5,675 nucleotides of DNA from Flavimaricola sp. GTDB taxonomy: Bacteria > Pseudomonadota > Alphaproteobacteria > Rhodobacterales > Rhodobacteraceae. The DNA lies in the NCBI GenBank assembly GCA_023300365.1, contig JALZWD010000220.1, positions 1 through 5,675 on the forward strand, written 5' to 3'. Positions 5,594 through 5,675 of this stretch are shown here, in pieces; within the stretch, counting starts at the first letter, position 1, and each line of letters starts with the position of its first letter. The notes beneath the pieces are model-generated. The model made no database searches. It was not told the DNA's origin and was given only the letters and a program-made list of their open reading frames with translations. A program made the translations under genes and the position numbers.

Positions 5594-5675
5594 CTACCCC
5601 GGCAATGCGCCGGTCAAAACATACCGCAAAATATCAACCACCTGCCCCGGTTCGCGCGCCACCGCCAAGGCCGCC
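5594..5675 (-). CDS. C-terminal end of an unrecognised gene, cut by window edge
   Basis: On the minus strand one frame is open from the right edge to a TAG at 5596-5594, giving 26 residues that end VVDILRYVLTGALPG. The other two minus-strand frames hit stops within this stretch. Codon choice (GCG, CTG/TTG, GTG, CGC, CCG) matches the neighbouring genes, and the stop lies directly against the hairpin at 5565-5593. The tail looks like an amphipathic helix but is too short to name. It would be convergent with the GST gene. Confidence 0.6.
   Translation of the reverse strand, partial: AALAVAREPGQVVDILRYVLTGALPG

Overview
The window looks like ordinary chromosomal DNA of an alphaproteobacterium, most likely a marine Rhodobacterales (Roseobacter-type) species. 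The evidence is moderately high GC, a COQ9-family protein next to a 68-residue ribosomal protein S21, a PIG3-type quinone oxidoreductase, and an Lrp/AsnC regulator divergent from alanine dehydrogenase. Species cannot be named from the sequence alone. I see no phage genes, transposase, integrase, tRNA, rRNA or CRISPR array.

Layout. Positions 1-1622 (minus strand) hold a two-gene unit, coq9 followed by a PIG3-family quinone oxidoreductase. The two genes overlap by 4 bp (ATGA), and the second runs off the left edge. rpsU (1736-1942, plus) is divergent from it, has a small hairpin over its Shine-Dalgarno sequence, and ends in a clear intrinsic terminator (1973-2005). A small four-helix membrane protein with an internal duplication follows (2137-2496, plus). 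It converges on an Lrp/AsnC-family regulator (2555-3016, minus). That regulator is divergent from ald, alanine dehydrogenase (3151-4269, plus), and the 134-bp gap between them carries nested inverted repeats that fit an Lrp-type operator. ald converges on mscL (4335-4697, minus) across a hairpin that has a T-tract in the mscL direction. mscL is divergent from a Nu-class-like glutathione transferase (4855-5556, plus), which converges on the C-terminal end of an unrecognised minus-strand gene (5594-5675) across a strong hairpin.

How the genes work together. coq9 and the oxidoreductase probably share a transcript and both concern quinones. The Lrp/AsnC protein is probably the local alanine-responsive regulator of ald. 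The other genes look like independent housekeeping or stress units: translation (S21), osmotic emergency release (MscL) and thiol/disulfide metabolism (GST). No gap between genes exceeds 200 bp.

Novelty. I found no convincing undescribed system. The points most worth a second look are the tetraloop hairpin over the rpsU ribosome-binding site, the nested operator between the regulator and ald, the duplicated membrane protein, and a 12-bp perfect palindrome between mscL and the GST gene.
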